A stretch of DNA of 64,000 nt, taken from the NCBI RefSeq assembly GCF_045679555.1, contig NC_092122.1, positions 8,568,784 to 8,632,783 on the forward strand. The letters run 5' to 3'. The notes under the pieces are model-generated. The model saw nothing but the letters and a program-made list of their open reading frames with translations. It searched no databases and was not told where the DNA came from. This stretch comes from Salvelinus alpinus. Its lineage: Eukaryota; Chordata; Actinopteri; Salmoniformes; Salmonidae. Below, piece after piece: positions 1 through 41,608 of the stretch (the stretch's first letter is position 1; each line of letters starts with the position of its first letter). The translations under genes were made by a program, and so were the position numbers.

Positions 1-279
1 GAGCTGTTCATCCAACAGAAAGCTCCAGAACATATCAGGGAGAGGCGGGAAGACACAGAGCTCGAGCACATTCAGCACAAGAGGCGGGAGATTAAGTGTT
101 TCCGCGAGAGCCAAAGCGCAAACCTGAGCACCACGCGCTGCACTTTCAAACCGACCAGCGCAACTCGCTAGCTGCTCCCCCTCCGCCGTCCGCTCCTCTA
201 TCAGACCCACGGGACTTCACTTGTTCATCCCTAACCGGACAGGCTCAGCTCATCCGACCGGGAGACCGGGCGAACCCAG
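1..279 (+). other. MPPED1: Probable non-coding first exon (5'UTR) of the MPPED1-like gene
   Basis: A GC-rich stretch ends in a strong 5' splice-site consensus, CAG then GTAGGT at 280. It contains no ATG on the + strand, so it would act purely as leader. The matching acceptor is at 3318-3319, before exon 2. The true 5' end may lie left of the window. The assignment rests on the donor, the absence of ATG and position upstream of exon 2. An RNA-seq junction 279 to 3320 would settle it. Confidence 0.5.
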
Positions 280-524
280 GTAGGTTAGGTGCCGCGGTGT
301 CTGCTTGCATGTTTTGTGTAGTAGGCTACAGGATTAGTAGGATGACAATCCGAAACAGATTTTGGATTTCAATTCTATTCTAATGTGTTTTTTTTTTCTA
401 TCGGAAATGTGTTTTACTTCACGTAGCCTAATGTCTAGTAAATCTAGTCCAAGATGGTGATTGTGGACACTACTACTCTCTTCTCTGTGTTAGGTTGTCC
501 ACCGGAATGCTTTCATGATGTACA

Positions 525-1615
525 GTGAATTCAGCAAGTATTCACACCCCTTGACTTTTTCCACATGTTGTTACAGCCTGAGTTTAAAATGGATTAAATG
601 TTGATTTTTGGGGGGGGCACTGGTCTACACACAATACCCCATAATGTCAACGTGGAATTATGTTTTTCGACATTTTTACAAATTAATAAAAAATGAAAAG
701 CTGAAATGTCTTGAGTCAATAAGTATTCAACTCCTTTCTTATGGCTTTCTTATGGCAAGCCTAAATAAATTCAGGAGTAAATTTCCTTAACAAGTCACAT
801 AATAAGTTGCATGGACTCACTCTGTGTGCAATAATAGTGTTTAACATTATTGTTGAATGACTACCTAATCTCTGTATCCCACACATACAATTATCTGTAA
901 GGACCCTCAGTCTAGTAGTGAATTCCAAACCCAGATTCAACCACAAAGACCAGGGAGGTTTTCCAATGCCTCTCAAAGATGGGCACCTATTGGTAGATGG
1001 GTAAAAAAAGACATTGAATATACCTTTGAGAAACTGCTCAGGGATTTCTACCCATGAGGCCAATGGTGACTTTATAACAGTTACAGAGTTGAATGGCTGT
1101 GATAGGAGAAAACTGAGGATGGGGCAACAACATTGTAGTTACTCCACAATACTAACCTAATTGACAGAGTGAAAAGAAGGAAGCCTGTACAGAATACAAA
1201 TATTCCAAAACATGCATCCTGTTTGCAACAAGGCACTAAAGTAATACTGAAAAAATGTGGCAAAGTAATTCACTTTTTGTCCAGAATACAAAGTATTATG
1301 TTTGGGGCAAATCCAATACAACACATTACTGAGTACCACTCTCCATATTTTCAAGCATAGTGGTGGCTGCATCATGTTATGGGTATGATTGTAATCGTTA
1401 AGGACAGGCGTTTTTTCAGGATAAAATGAATGTGTGAATGTTCCTGAGTGGCCGAGTTACAGTTTTGACTTAAATCTACTTGAAAATCTATGGCAAGACC
1501 TGGAAATGGTTGTCTAGCAATGATCAACAACCAATTTGACAGAGCTTGAAGAATTTTGAAAAGAATAATGGGCAAATGTAGCACAATCCAGGTGTGGAAA
1601 GCCCAGAAAGACAGC
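525..1615 (+). mobile_element. Tc1-like non-autonomous element, internally deleted and truncated
   Basis: The left end (CAGTGAATTCAGCAAGTATT at 525) and body match, by memory, a Tc1-family element common in salmonids. Recognisable blocks include CCTTGACTTTTTCCACATG near 550, CATAATGTCAACGTGG near 639 and GGTGGTGGCTGCATCATG near 1360. Compared with the remembered full copy, internal segments are missing near 1019 and 1420. The right end is lost where it abuts another repeat near 1616. No long transposase frame survives on either strand. Confidence 0.65.
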
Positions 1616-1616
1616 T

Positions 1617-1775
1617 GTGAGTGTTGTGTTGTCTCGCTTGTTGTGATATGTGTTTTGTCCTATATTTATATTGTATTTATTATTAATCCCAGGCCCACGT
1701 CCCCGCAGGAGGCCTTTTGGCTTTTGGTAGGCCGTCATTGTAAATAAGAATTTGTTCTTAACTGACCTGAGTTTA
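1617..1775 (+). repeat. Second salmonid-type dispersed repeat fragment
   Basis: The stretch from GTGTTGTGTTGTCTCGCTTG through AGGAGGCCTTTTGGC to AGAATTTGTTCTTAACTGAC is one I recognise as the 3' part of a very common fish/salmonid interspersed repeat, usually followed by CTAGTTAAATAAAGG. That end is missing here. It directly follows the truncated Tc1-like element, so one inserted into, or recombined with, the other. Confidence 0.55.
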
Positions 1776-3350
1776 TTTGGGGTCCTAAATACAACTAACA
1801 CCAAAAAAGCAATGTCTTACATATATAGTTTTCATTTGAACAATTTCCAATATTATTAACATAAAGAAAGACAACTATTTAATCTCCATGCCTTTGTGTT
1901 TTGGTGACTATGCTCTACTAAACTACACAAAATAGCCTTCTGAAGTAGGCTAACACCCCAAAATACAGGCTTGACATTATATCTGATTTCATTGATTTGT
2001 TTGTAATTTAGTTTAGTAAGATTTAGTGAGATAACTGGACATAATTAAAATGAATGACAATTATTGTGAAAACAAGAAACCAAACCTTCCTATAAAATGT
2101 CTCAATTAGACAGACAAATCAACTGCTTGTTTATGCGAGATTACTTGGAAGTGGCTCATTGTCATTGTCTTATTAATCAGATGTGAATTACTTTGTCAAA
2201 TTTAGATTTTGTAATGTTTATTCTCTTCATTTGACAGAGTGGTTCTCCTTTCATGGCTGTGTCTCTCTCTCAGTATGTTAGCATGGGACAGGTGTGAATG
2301 CTGCCAATACCTTGTCAAATTCAAATTGAGCCAGCGTGCACACTCAGTGCTGTATACTATAGCCTTGTAGGCATCAGTCATAGCCTGTCAACAGGACTTG
2401 TAGCCTACACACACACATATATATACATACACGTACACAGTCCATTTTTACACAGCATAAAGAATCTAACCAACAAACATGACTAATGGTGTGTGTCCGT
2501 ACCAGGGCGTGGAATAGCCTACGAGTGAAACGAAGGAACATTGTCGGACAATTTTATGGAACTGCTTCTCACAGTCGTTAAATCTGAGTGTCTGTCATCT
2601 GTGCCGAAGAAGAGAGTGCATCAATCAATTCCTCCTCACGCCTATTCATTTATCAAACCGTCCCTCTTCACCATGTTCTCTGCTACATCTTTCTTCATCA
2701 TTCTTCCTGTAGTCACGGTCCTGTTCATGTTAATACGGCCCTGTCCCTTTGTTCCTAGTGCCAGTGTAATCCTCTTCTATTCTCACTGTGTACCATGCTC
2801 TCAGCATCTGCCAATGCACCCTTCTGCTCTCATTCACTCAGTGTGAGGACTTCTGGCACTGCCACACGCACATAGACACACACATATATACATGCATGGA
2901 CACACACAAGAGTATGCCTGTGTGAGTCATGGTGTTAAGTGTGTGTAATTATGAAATGGGTTGTGTGTGGCCGTTTTCACATGAATGAGATGGCACACTG
3001 ACATAGCAGCACAATCCAGGATAAATCCAGCTCCTCCACTCATCCCTAAATGATCACCCTCCTTCCTCCTTTACATCCCTCCCTCACCATCTCACCATCT
3101 TACAGGATCCGTATGAAATCCTACTAGAATCCCAGAAGCAGAGCTGGTATTTAAAGGCAGTAGTAAATGTGATATCTGCTTGACAGTGTAAAAGCCGTAG
3201 ATGCTCTTAGGGGTTGGGTTATGTTGCTTTGGTGGATAGAGATTTATTTACAGTCTTAACTGCGCATTCCAGATTGGCGTTGTGTTCCCACTCAGTGGTT
3301 CTGTTCTCTGTGTGTGCAGGAGTAGGGGGACACAGAGGTGGAGGGGGGAC

Positions 3351-3401
3351 ATGCTCGCTCAGCAACCCAGCAGAGTTTCTCCGAGGTGGGCCAAGCTGTG
3401 A
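3351..3401 (+). promoter_or_regulatory. Upstream ORF (16 codons plus stop) in the MPPED1-like leader
   Basis: The only ATG in the leader before the main start at 3611 is at 3351. It opens a 16-codon frame closing at TGA 3399-3401, out of frame with the main CDS. Bases around it (GAC-ATG-C) give a weak-to-moderate context. Such a short uORF could reduce translation of the downstream frame, but that is inference. Confidence 0.4.
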
Positions 3402-3610
3402 CAGAGGGCCTCTCTCTGGTGAGCCAACCCGCAACCCTGACCGCTCCAGCAGGCCTCACACCCAGTCCTAACTACTGTGTGTGCCAGGACCAGGCCACCT
3501 CCAGCCCAGGCCAGACCACGTCTACCCCAGGCCAGCCCAGAGTGGGTCAGCCCCAGCCCAACCCACCTCTTCCCCAGCCCCGTAGCGGTCCAGGCCCAGG
3601 CTCCAGAAGC

Positions 3611-35512
<31,902 letters not shown>

Positions 35513-35548
35513 TACGTATTACTGTATAATAATATCTGCACTATGTTA

Positions 35549-36430
35549 CACTCTAAAAAATGCTGGGTTGTTTGGTTGACTCAACTGCTGAGTTGTTTTC
35601 TTTAGAAACTGCTGGGTTATTGATGCTGGGTTTTTGATGCTGGGTTTTTGATGCTGGGTTTTTGGTGCTGGGTTATTGGTGCTGGGTTTTTGGTGCTGGG
35701 TTATTGATGCTGGGTTATTGATGCTGGGTTATTGGTGCTGGGTTATTGATGCTGGGTTATTGGTGCTGGGTTATTGAGATATGACCCAGCGGGTCAGATC
35801 AGAAGACTGGAGGTGTAGTTTAGTAGGGGCGTGGCTTTCAGATAGTTATTTTTAACCACCCATGAGAGTAAATGTCATTCCTATTCATCTGTTCTGTTGC
35901 ATAGTTATGACATATTAAGGTTGAACATTTAAAATTTTGTAGCTTCAATGACGCTCACAGAAGTGTATAAGTTCCCTAAAACCTACATAAGTCCCATTGT
36001 TGGGATACAATAAGGTGGTATACCTTATTAGGCAGTAAGATGGTATACCTTATAATAAATCATCTTAATATTACAAAAGAATGTGTGAAAAACATGTTAT
36101 TGACATTGTAATTTGCAGTATGTACGTTTAAAATGATGTACAGGAATGACATTTACTCTCACGGGTGGCCAATAAGCTCTAGCTGAAAGCCACGCCCCTA
36201 ATAAACCATGCCTCCTGAAAATAACCTAAGGATTACGTAAAAAAATACCCAGCTTCTAGGTCAACCAGCATGAGTCAAAAACACCCAACTGATGGTTACA
36301 TTAACCCATGTTTGGGTAATCCCAACATGTTGGGTCATTCATGCAACCCAATTGGCTTGGTCAAAATTAACCCAACATGTGTTCTGCCCATTATTTAACC
36401 AGCTCTAAATTAAATATAATTTTTTAGACT
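35549..36430. mobile_element. Foldback (long inverted repeat) element with an internal 14-bp VNTR
   Basis: The inner arms 35821-35882 and 36141-36203 are near reverse complements: TAGTAGGGGCGTGGCTTTCA against TGAAAGCCACGCCCCTA, and GAGAGTAAATGTCATTCCT against AGGAATGACATTTACTCTC. Outer ends carry CTCTAAAAAATGCTGGGTTG at 35551 and AACCCA motifs with TTTTTTAG at about 36420. The left half contains the VNTR at 35608-35776. The form fits a non-autonomous DNA transposon of fish type. No coding capacity is present. Confidence 0.6.
35608..35776 (+). repeat. 14-bp minisatellite (GCTGGGTTATTGAT), about 12 units
   Basis: Tandem units GCTGGGTTATTGAT with variants TTTTTGAT, TTTTTGGT and TTATTGGT. The unit is derived from the GCTGGGTT terminal motif of the surrounding element. 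Confidence 0.9.
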
Positions 36431-38376
36431 GCACGGGGTTACCCACACTATTATTAACTCTCTCATGTTGTCAAGCAGTTGTCTGCGTAAAAAAGGGTAA
36501 CATTTTTCTTTCTAAAGCACTTGTGAATGAGCTTCCTTCCTCTGCTCGTCTGGCAGCCAAAGTCTTTGGTTGGCTAGCTGAGCTCAAAGTGTGGTTAGCA
36601 TAACAAGACTACATCCCCGTTTGATCTCTCTGCTCTCAGACATTATATATGAACATCCCCTCTGGCTACGTTTTATTCCCAGGGTCACTGGTGTTTCACT
36701 GCTGTTCTGCACATTCTGCTAGCTGGGTTATGTCTTAATGGGGCAGACTAGTGGGCTGTTGTAGGAATACAAAGAATAGGATAGAATGTTTACAGGTAAG
36801 TGTGTGTATGTGTACGTATACCTGTGTGCGTGTGGATAGAGCCAGGGGGTAAGCATTCTGAGAACATGCTTAAACGAGGGGGGGAGTCAGTGCCTGTATC
36901 ATCTTCTTTTCTTTGAAAGGTTTCTGCAGGGGAAAATGTCTGTTTGTTTTTGGGCATTTCTTACTATTCTCTTTCAACCATAACTTTGAAATGTCTCACT
37001 TTTTATGCACTGTGCCTCAATAGCTGTATTCTGTATTTCCTGTTTTCTTTGAAAACTCAAGTTTTGCTGTTGTATTTCTTGTTCGTTCCTTGGGGCATGC
37101 TGTTCTGAATCTAATAACTTCTGATGACAATCTGCTTGTATTGTATATCGTTGTTACCATTGTTTGGGATATACTAACTATTGGGATTTTTTTATTGCTT
37201 TAAGGATGTACAATATTTTTTAATGTGAAAAGAAGAAAAATCCAACCATTTTAGAATGGTATTGTATAATGTGTTGCCCCTGGAGACAACTCTGTAAATG
37301 TAAAATACCTTTCTTAAAACTACCTGCTTCTGGTTTTCTGAGAGATTATCTACACAAATTGAATTAAACCTTATCTGTGACCAATGGATCATCGCTCCTT
37401 TTCTTCCCCACACTCTTTCTTTGTGTAAGTTTTCCTCCTTTCTTTTCTTTTGTTCTGTGGCAAAAAAAAAGTGTGGTGATTGTTTCTTTTTCAGCTTGGC
37501 TCTTTTGCACCAATCAAACGTATGTGTCTCATATCAATTAAGTGAGCCGGGACCAGAGTTAATTTCCAGTGTCTAAACCTGGGTTCCTCATCTCTCATTT
37601 GATAGCTTGGTTCTTCCACACCTCTGCACATTCTAATGAGAACCCTCGTTCAAATAATTACATTAGTAATCCCGGAGGAGATGGGGTAATTTATTTGCGG
37701 ATGGCTTTTCGCTTTACACCATTAATACAGTACCTATCATATAGACTCCCATCTCCTCTCTCTCTTTATTTTCCTTCTATCCCTCCCTCTCTATCTTTTC
37801 ATGGTCTCACACTCCATCTCCATTGGCCCCTTCGGTTGTTCACTCTCTCCATCTTTCTGTAGATTATTTAGATAATGATCTCTCTCTCTCTCTCTCTGGG
37901 TTCTGTCTTGCAACGGTGATGCCGTCTATCTCATGAATGACAAACGCCCTCTCCTTCTCCTTGTCATCCATTTCGTTTCCCGTCAGATGGGAACAAAGAC
38001 AGTCCCCCTGCATGTTGCAGCGTCCGTACATCATCCAAAAGCACTTTATTTGGTTGGGTTTGGTTCGGAAAGCAATCAGTATCATAAAGTCATACAGCGG
38101 AGAGATAAATCGGTATGCTAGAGGGAGAAAAAGCTGTAGATATGCCAGGGGAAGATATTGGGAGAAAACCCTCGACAATATATATTTTATATAATACATC
38201 ACTTTATATGTTTTAATTTATATGACATGATTTTGTAATAATACTGTGTATCCCTCCTTCACTCAGTGGTGCAGTAAAATTATAGCGATCAATATGGACT
38301 GATTTATCAGTGATAACTAGCTAAACCTTCACAGGAGCCTACAGTAGGGCCATAGTTAGAGGGCAGAGGTTAGAGG
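36431..38376. other. Convergent intergenic region between the MPPED1-like and EF-hand genes
   Basis: No coding exon was recognised. 36,800-37,370 is AT-rich with an ATTAAA at 37363. 37,480-37,720 and 37,900-38,090 are non-repetitive, the first rich in ATTA/TAAT cores, and they look like candidate conserved non-coding DNA. Short CT tracts occur at 37,750-37,800 and 37,880-37,900. Confidence 0.4.
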
Positions 38377-38499
38377 TCAGTGTAGGAAGCCCCGTAGGAA
38401 GTCATTGTAGGAGATCTTCCCCGTAGTGTTCTTGTCAAAGAAAGAGGTGAGGTGGAAGAATTCTTCCTCAGATAGGTTCACTCTGAACTGCCTTAGTAC
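38377..38499 (-). CDS. EFCAB6: Terminal exon of an EF-hand gene (EFCAB6 candidate)
   Basis: Read on the minus strand, the acceptor CTACAG lies at 38505-38500, and the exon opens GTACTAAGGCAG in phase 0. It encodes 40 residues: VLRQFRVNLSEEEFFHLTSF, then FDKNTTGKISYNDFLRGFLH, then TGA at 38379-38377. D-K-N-T-T-G-K-I-S-Y-N-D is a canonical 12-residue EF-hand loop (Asp1, Asn3, Thr5, Ile8, Asp12; residue 12 is Asp, where Glu is usual). The preceding SEEEFFHL is the E helix. The gene is convergent with the MPPED1-like gene, as EFCAB6 is with MPPED1 in human 22q13. The symbol rests on that synteny and the EF-hand, not on a database match. Confidence 0.65.
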   Translation of the reverse strand, partial: VLRQFRVNLSEEEFFHLTSFFDKNTTGKISYNDFLRGFLH

Positions 38500-38611
38500 C
38501 TGTAGAAATACACAATCAGGATTATCTGGTGTGTGTGTGTGTGTGTGTGTGACGTGTTATTAGTAAACAGCTTTTTAAATAATGGTCAAACAGTAGATTG
38601 TTGGACTATAC

Positions 38612-38761
38612 CTTTCTGAATTCCTTGATGGAGATTTTGCCACTGTGGTTGTGGTCCAAGGTAACAAAGTTTTGCCTCAAGGAGCGCCAGAACTGCTGGA
38701 CCGGGCCATAGAGCCTCAGCATGGCTTCCACACACTGTCTACTGAGAACACCCCCACTCAT
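38612..38761 (-). CDS. EFCAB6: Penultimate exon of the EF-hand gene (EFCAB6 candidate)
   Basis: This exon is exactly 150 nt, phase 0 at both ends, with acceptor GGTCCAG at 38768-38762 and donor GTATAG starting at 38611. It encodes 50 residues, beginning MSGGVLSRQCVEAMLRLYGP and ending DHNHSGKISIKEFRK. The loop D-H-N-H-S-G-K-I-S-I-K-E is a complete EF-hand with Glu at position 12, so calcium binding is plausible. The first ATG directly follows the acceptor and is probably internal Met, not a start. Earlier exons lie upstream on the minus strand and were not found before 64000. EFCAB6 is a large multi-EF-hand protein; another EF-hand family member remains possible. Confidence 0.65.
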
Positions 38762-39843
38762 CTGGACCGCAAGGGAACCACAACCAGACCGCATCAGGAC
38801 CAGAGAAGGCCAGAGAGGACAGAGCAGAGTTAACAAACACTTAAAGACCATTGCATGGATGTAATCATTCCAATCATATTTCTATTTTGTACACCTTAAA
38901 TTATGAGTGTAACTCAGTAAAGTAGCAGTCTTTATGAACTTTTCTGAAAGACTGTTCCAGCATTAAGCACACAGGGGGTATCTGGTTGCCTGGCTACCCA
39001 GACTCCTTGCTCTGGCCAAACGTTACGCCACACCCACGGATGTTAGTTTCCTCTCCGCAGTGAGTCTGGATCTGAGTACCTCCCCGACCCTTAACCGAAT
39101 GCCAACACATTCGCGGCCGTCTGAATGGTCCAGAAACCGATGGGTTCGGCCAGAGCCGGAGCACACATGGGTACAGCGGCGGTTTGAAAAAACCCGTCAT
39201 TGGCTTTGATACTTTGATTTGTTAGAGACCATCCAATCGCTGATGACGTTGTTTTGTACAACGCCCCTCTTCACCACTAACAATTTCAACGATGGCAGAG
39301 TCGGACTAAAGTATGTGGCGGACGACAGTGCGATTCGTCAGGCTAGGTCTCTGATTTATCACACAGATGGTTGGTTTGGTTAGTAGATAATGAGGGTTAT
39401 AATTGTGAACCAAAGCCAGTACGAGAGGGGGTTTGGATGGTTTGCAGCTCGCAGGTTGCCAGGCAAGCTCTCACCCACTCACTCTGGTGAGGCTTTGGGC
39501 CCTGCTTAATGCTAATGTTTAATAGCCCATTGGGCGGGGATCTTCTCCAACCTGGCCACCACCATGTCAATTTTCGAAGATTTTATTAACATACCTCATT
39601 GTGCCAAAAGCACACAAATCACCAAACTTGACGAGTATTGTTGTCAAGGAGGAGACACCCCCTCGTTTTACTTCACACACCCCCTCCCCATTGAAAGTGA
39701 CAGTTAATGAGCCAACAATGGACCAGAGAAAGAGCGAGGGAGAGGAAAAAAGAGGAAGATAAAATATCTGTTTTCTCTCTCCCCAAATAATAATTTACCA
39801 CTGTTTCTGCAGTAAAAACATTATGTTTATACAGCACTCTGTC
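38762..39843 (-). other. Start of the upstream intron of the EF-hand gene
   Basis: No further EF-hand exon was recognised here. A segment at about 38,980-39,350, starting GGTTGCCTGGCTACCCAGAC and ending near CGTCAGGCTAG, resembles a dispersed fish repeat, but I cannot name it. 39,430-39,680 is non-repetitive and AT/GC mixed, possibly conserved non-coding DNA. From 39,720 it becomes purine-rich and leads into the tandem array. Confidence 0.35.
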
Positions 39844-40158
39844 CTATATTGACAGTAAGTTAAACTGGGGTTTACAATATCGGTGTAGTGGGGAGAGGTA
39901 GTTAAACGGGTGTACAGTACCGGTGTAGTGTGCAGAGGTAGTTAAACAGGGGTGTACAGTACCGGTGTAGTGGGGAGAGGTAGTTAAACAGGGGTGTACA
40001 GTACCGGTGTAGTGTGCAGAGGTAGTTAAATTGGGGTATACAATACCGGTGTAGTGGGGAGAGGTAGTTAAACAGGGGTAAACAGTACCGGTGTAGTGGG
40101 GAGAGGTAGTTAAACAGGGGTAAACAGTACCGGTGTAGTGGGGAGAGGTAGTTAAATG

Positions 40159-41608
40159 GGTGTACAGTACCGGTGTAGTGGGGAGAGGGGAGAGGTAGTT
40201 AAACAGGGGTGTACAGTACCGGTGTAGTGGGGAGAGGTAGTTAAACAGGGGTAAACAGTACAAGGTGTAGTGGGGAGAGGTAGTTAAATGGGTGTACAGT
40301 ACCGGTGTAGTGGGGAGAGGTAGTTAAACAGGGGTAAACAGTACCGGTGTAGTGGAGAGAGGGGAGAGGTAGTTAAACAGGGGTAAACAGTACCGGTGTA
40401 GTGGGGAGAGGTAGTTAAACTGGGGTGTACAGTACCGGTGTAGTGGGGAGAGGTAGTTAAACAGGGGTGTACAGTACCGGTTTAGTGGGGAGAGGTAGTT
40501 AAACTGGGGTGTACAGTACCGGTGTAGTGGGGAGAGGTAGTTAAACAGGGGTAAACAGTACCGGTGTAGTGGGGAGAGGTAGTTAAACAGGAGTAAACAG
40601 TACCGGTGTAGTGGGGAGAGGTAGTTAAACAGGGGTGTACAGTACCGGTGTAGTGGGGAGAGGTAGTTAAACAGGGGTGTACAGTACCGGTGTAGTGGGG
40701 AGAGGTAGTTAAACAGGGGTGTACAGTACCGGTGTAGTGGGGAGAGGTAGTTAAACTAGGGTGTACAGTACCGGTGTAGTGGGGAGAGGTAGTTAAACAG
40801 GGGTAAACAGTACCGGTGTAGTGGGGAGAGGTAGTTAAACAGCGGTAAACAGTACCGGTGTAGTGGGGAGAGGTAGTTAAATGGGTGTACAGTACCGGTG
40901 TAGTGGGGAGAGGGGAGAGGTAGTTAAACAGGGGTGTACAGTACCGGTGTAGTGGGGAGAGGTAGTTAAACAGGGGTAAACAGTACAAGGTGTAGTGGGG
41001 AGAGGTAGTTAAATGGGTGTACAGTACCGGTGTAGTGGGGAGAGGTAGTTAAACAGGGGTAAACAGTACCGGTGTAGTGGAGAGAGGGGAGAGGTAGTTA
41101 AACAGGGGTAAACAGTACCGGTGTAGTGGGGAGAGGTAGTTAAACTGGGGTGTACAGTACCGGTGTAGTGGGGAGAGGTAGTTAAACAGGGGTGTACAGT
41201 ACCGGTTTAGTGGGGAGAGGTAGTTAAACTGGGGTGTACAGTACCGGTGTAGTGGGGAGAGGTAGTTAAACAGGGGTAAACAGTACCGGTGTAGTGGGGA
41301 GAGGTAGTTAAACAGGAGTAAACAGTACCGGTGTAGTGGGGAGAGGTAGTTAAACAGGGGTGTACAGTACCGGTGTAGTGGGGAGAGGTAGTTAAACAGG
41401 GGTGTACAGTACCGGTGTAGTGGGGAGAGGTAGTTAAACAGGGGTGTACAGTACCGGTGTAGTGGGGAGAGGTAGTTAAACTAGGGTGTACAGTACCGGT
41501 GTAGTGGGGAGAGGTAGTTAAACTAGGGTGTACAGTACCGGTGTAGTGGGGAGAGGTAGTTAAACAGGGGTGTACAGTACCGGTGTAGTGGGGAGAGGTA
41601 GTTAAACA
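40159..41608 (+). repeat. Tandem duplication of a 725-bp block within the 42-bp array
   Basis: The rare variant CAAGGT occurs at 40261 and 40986, and CAGGAG at 40588 and 41313, both 725 bp apart. The order of unit variants between them is the same in both copies. Boundaries are approximate. Confidence 0.8.

Larger units (their letters stand above)
280..3319 (+). other. Intron 1 of the MPPED1-like gene
   Basis: GT at 280-281 and AG at 3318-3319. It holds a Tc1-like remnant (about 525-1615) fused to a second dispersed repeat (about 1617-1775). The rest, 1776-3300, is AT-rich with a few short CA tracts; I see no exon or RNA gene there. Confidence 0.5.

Noticed and set aside
38606-38851. Minus-strand frame beginning at 38851 as a full EF-hand protein start
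   Set aside because: Codons before 38762 lie upstream of a good acceptor and do not look like EF-hand protein. The exon start at 38761 is preferred.
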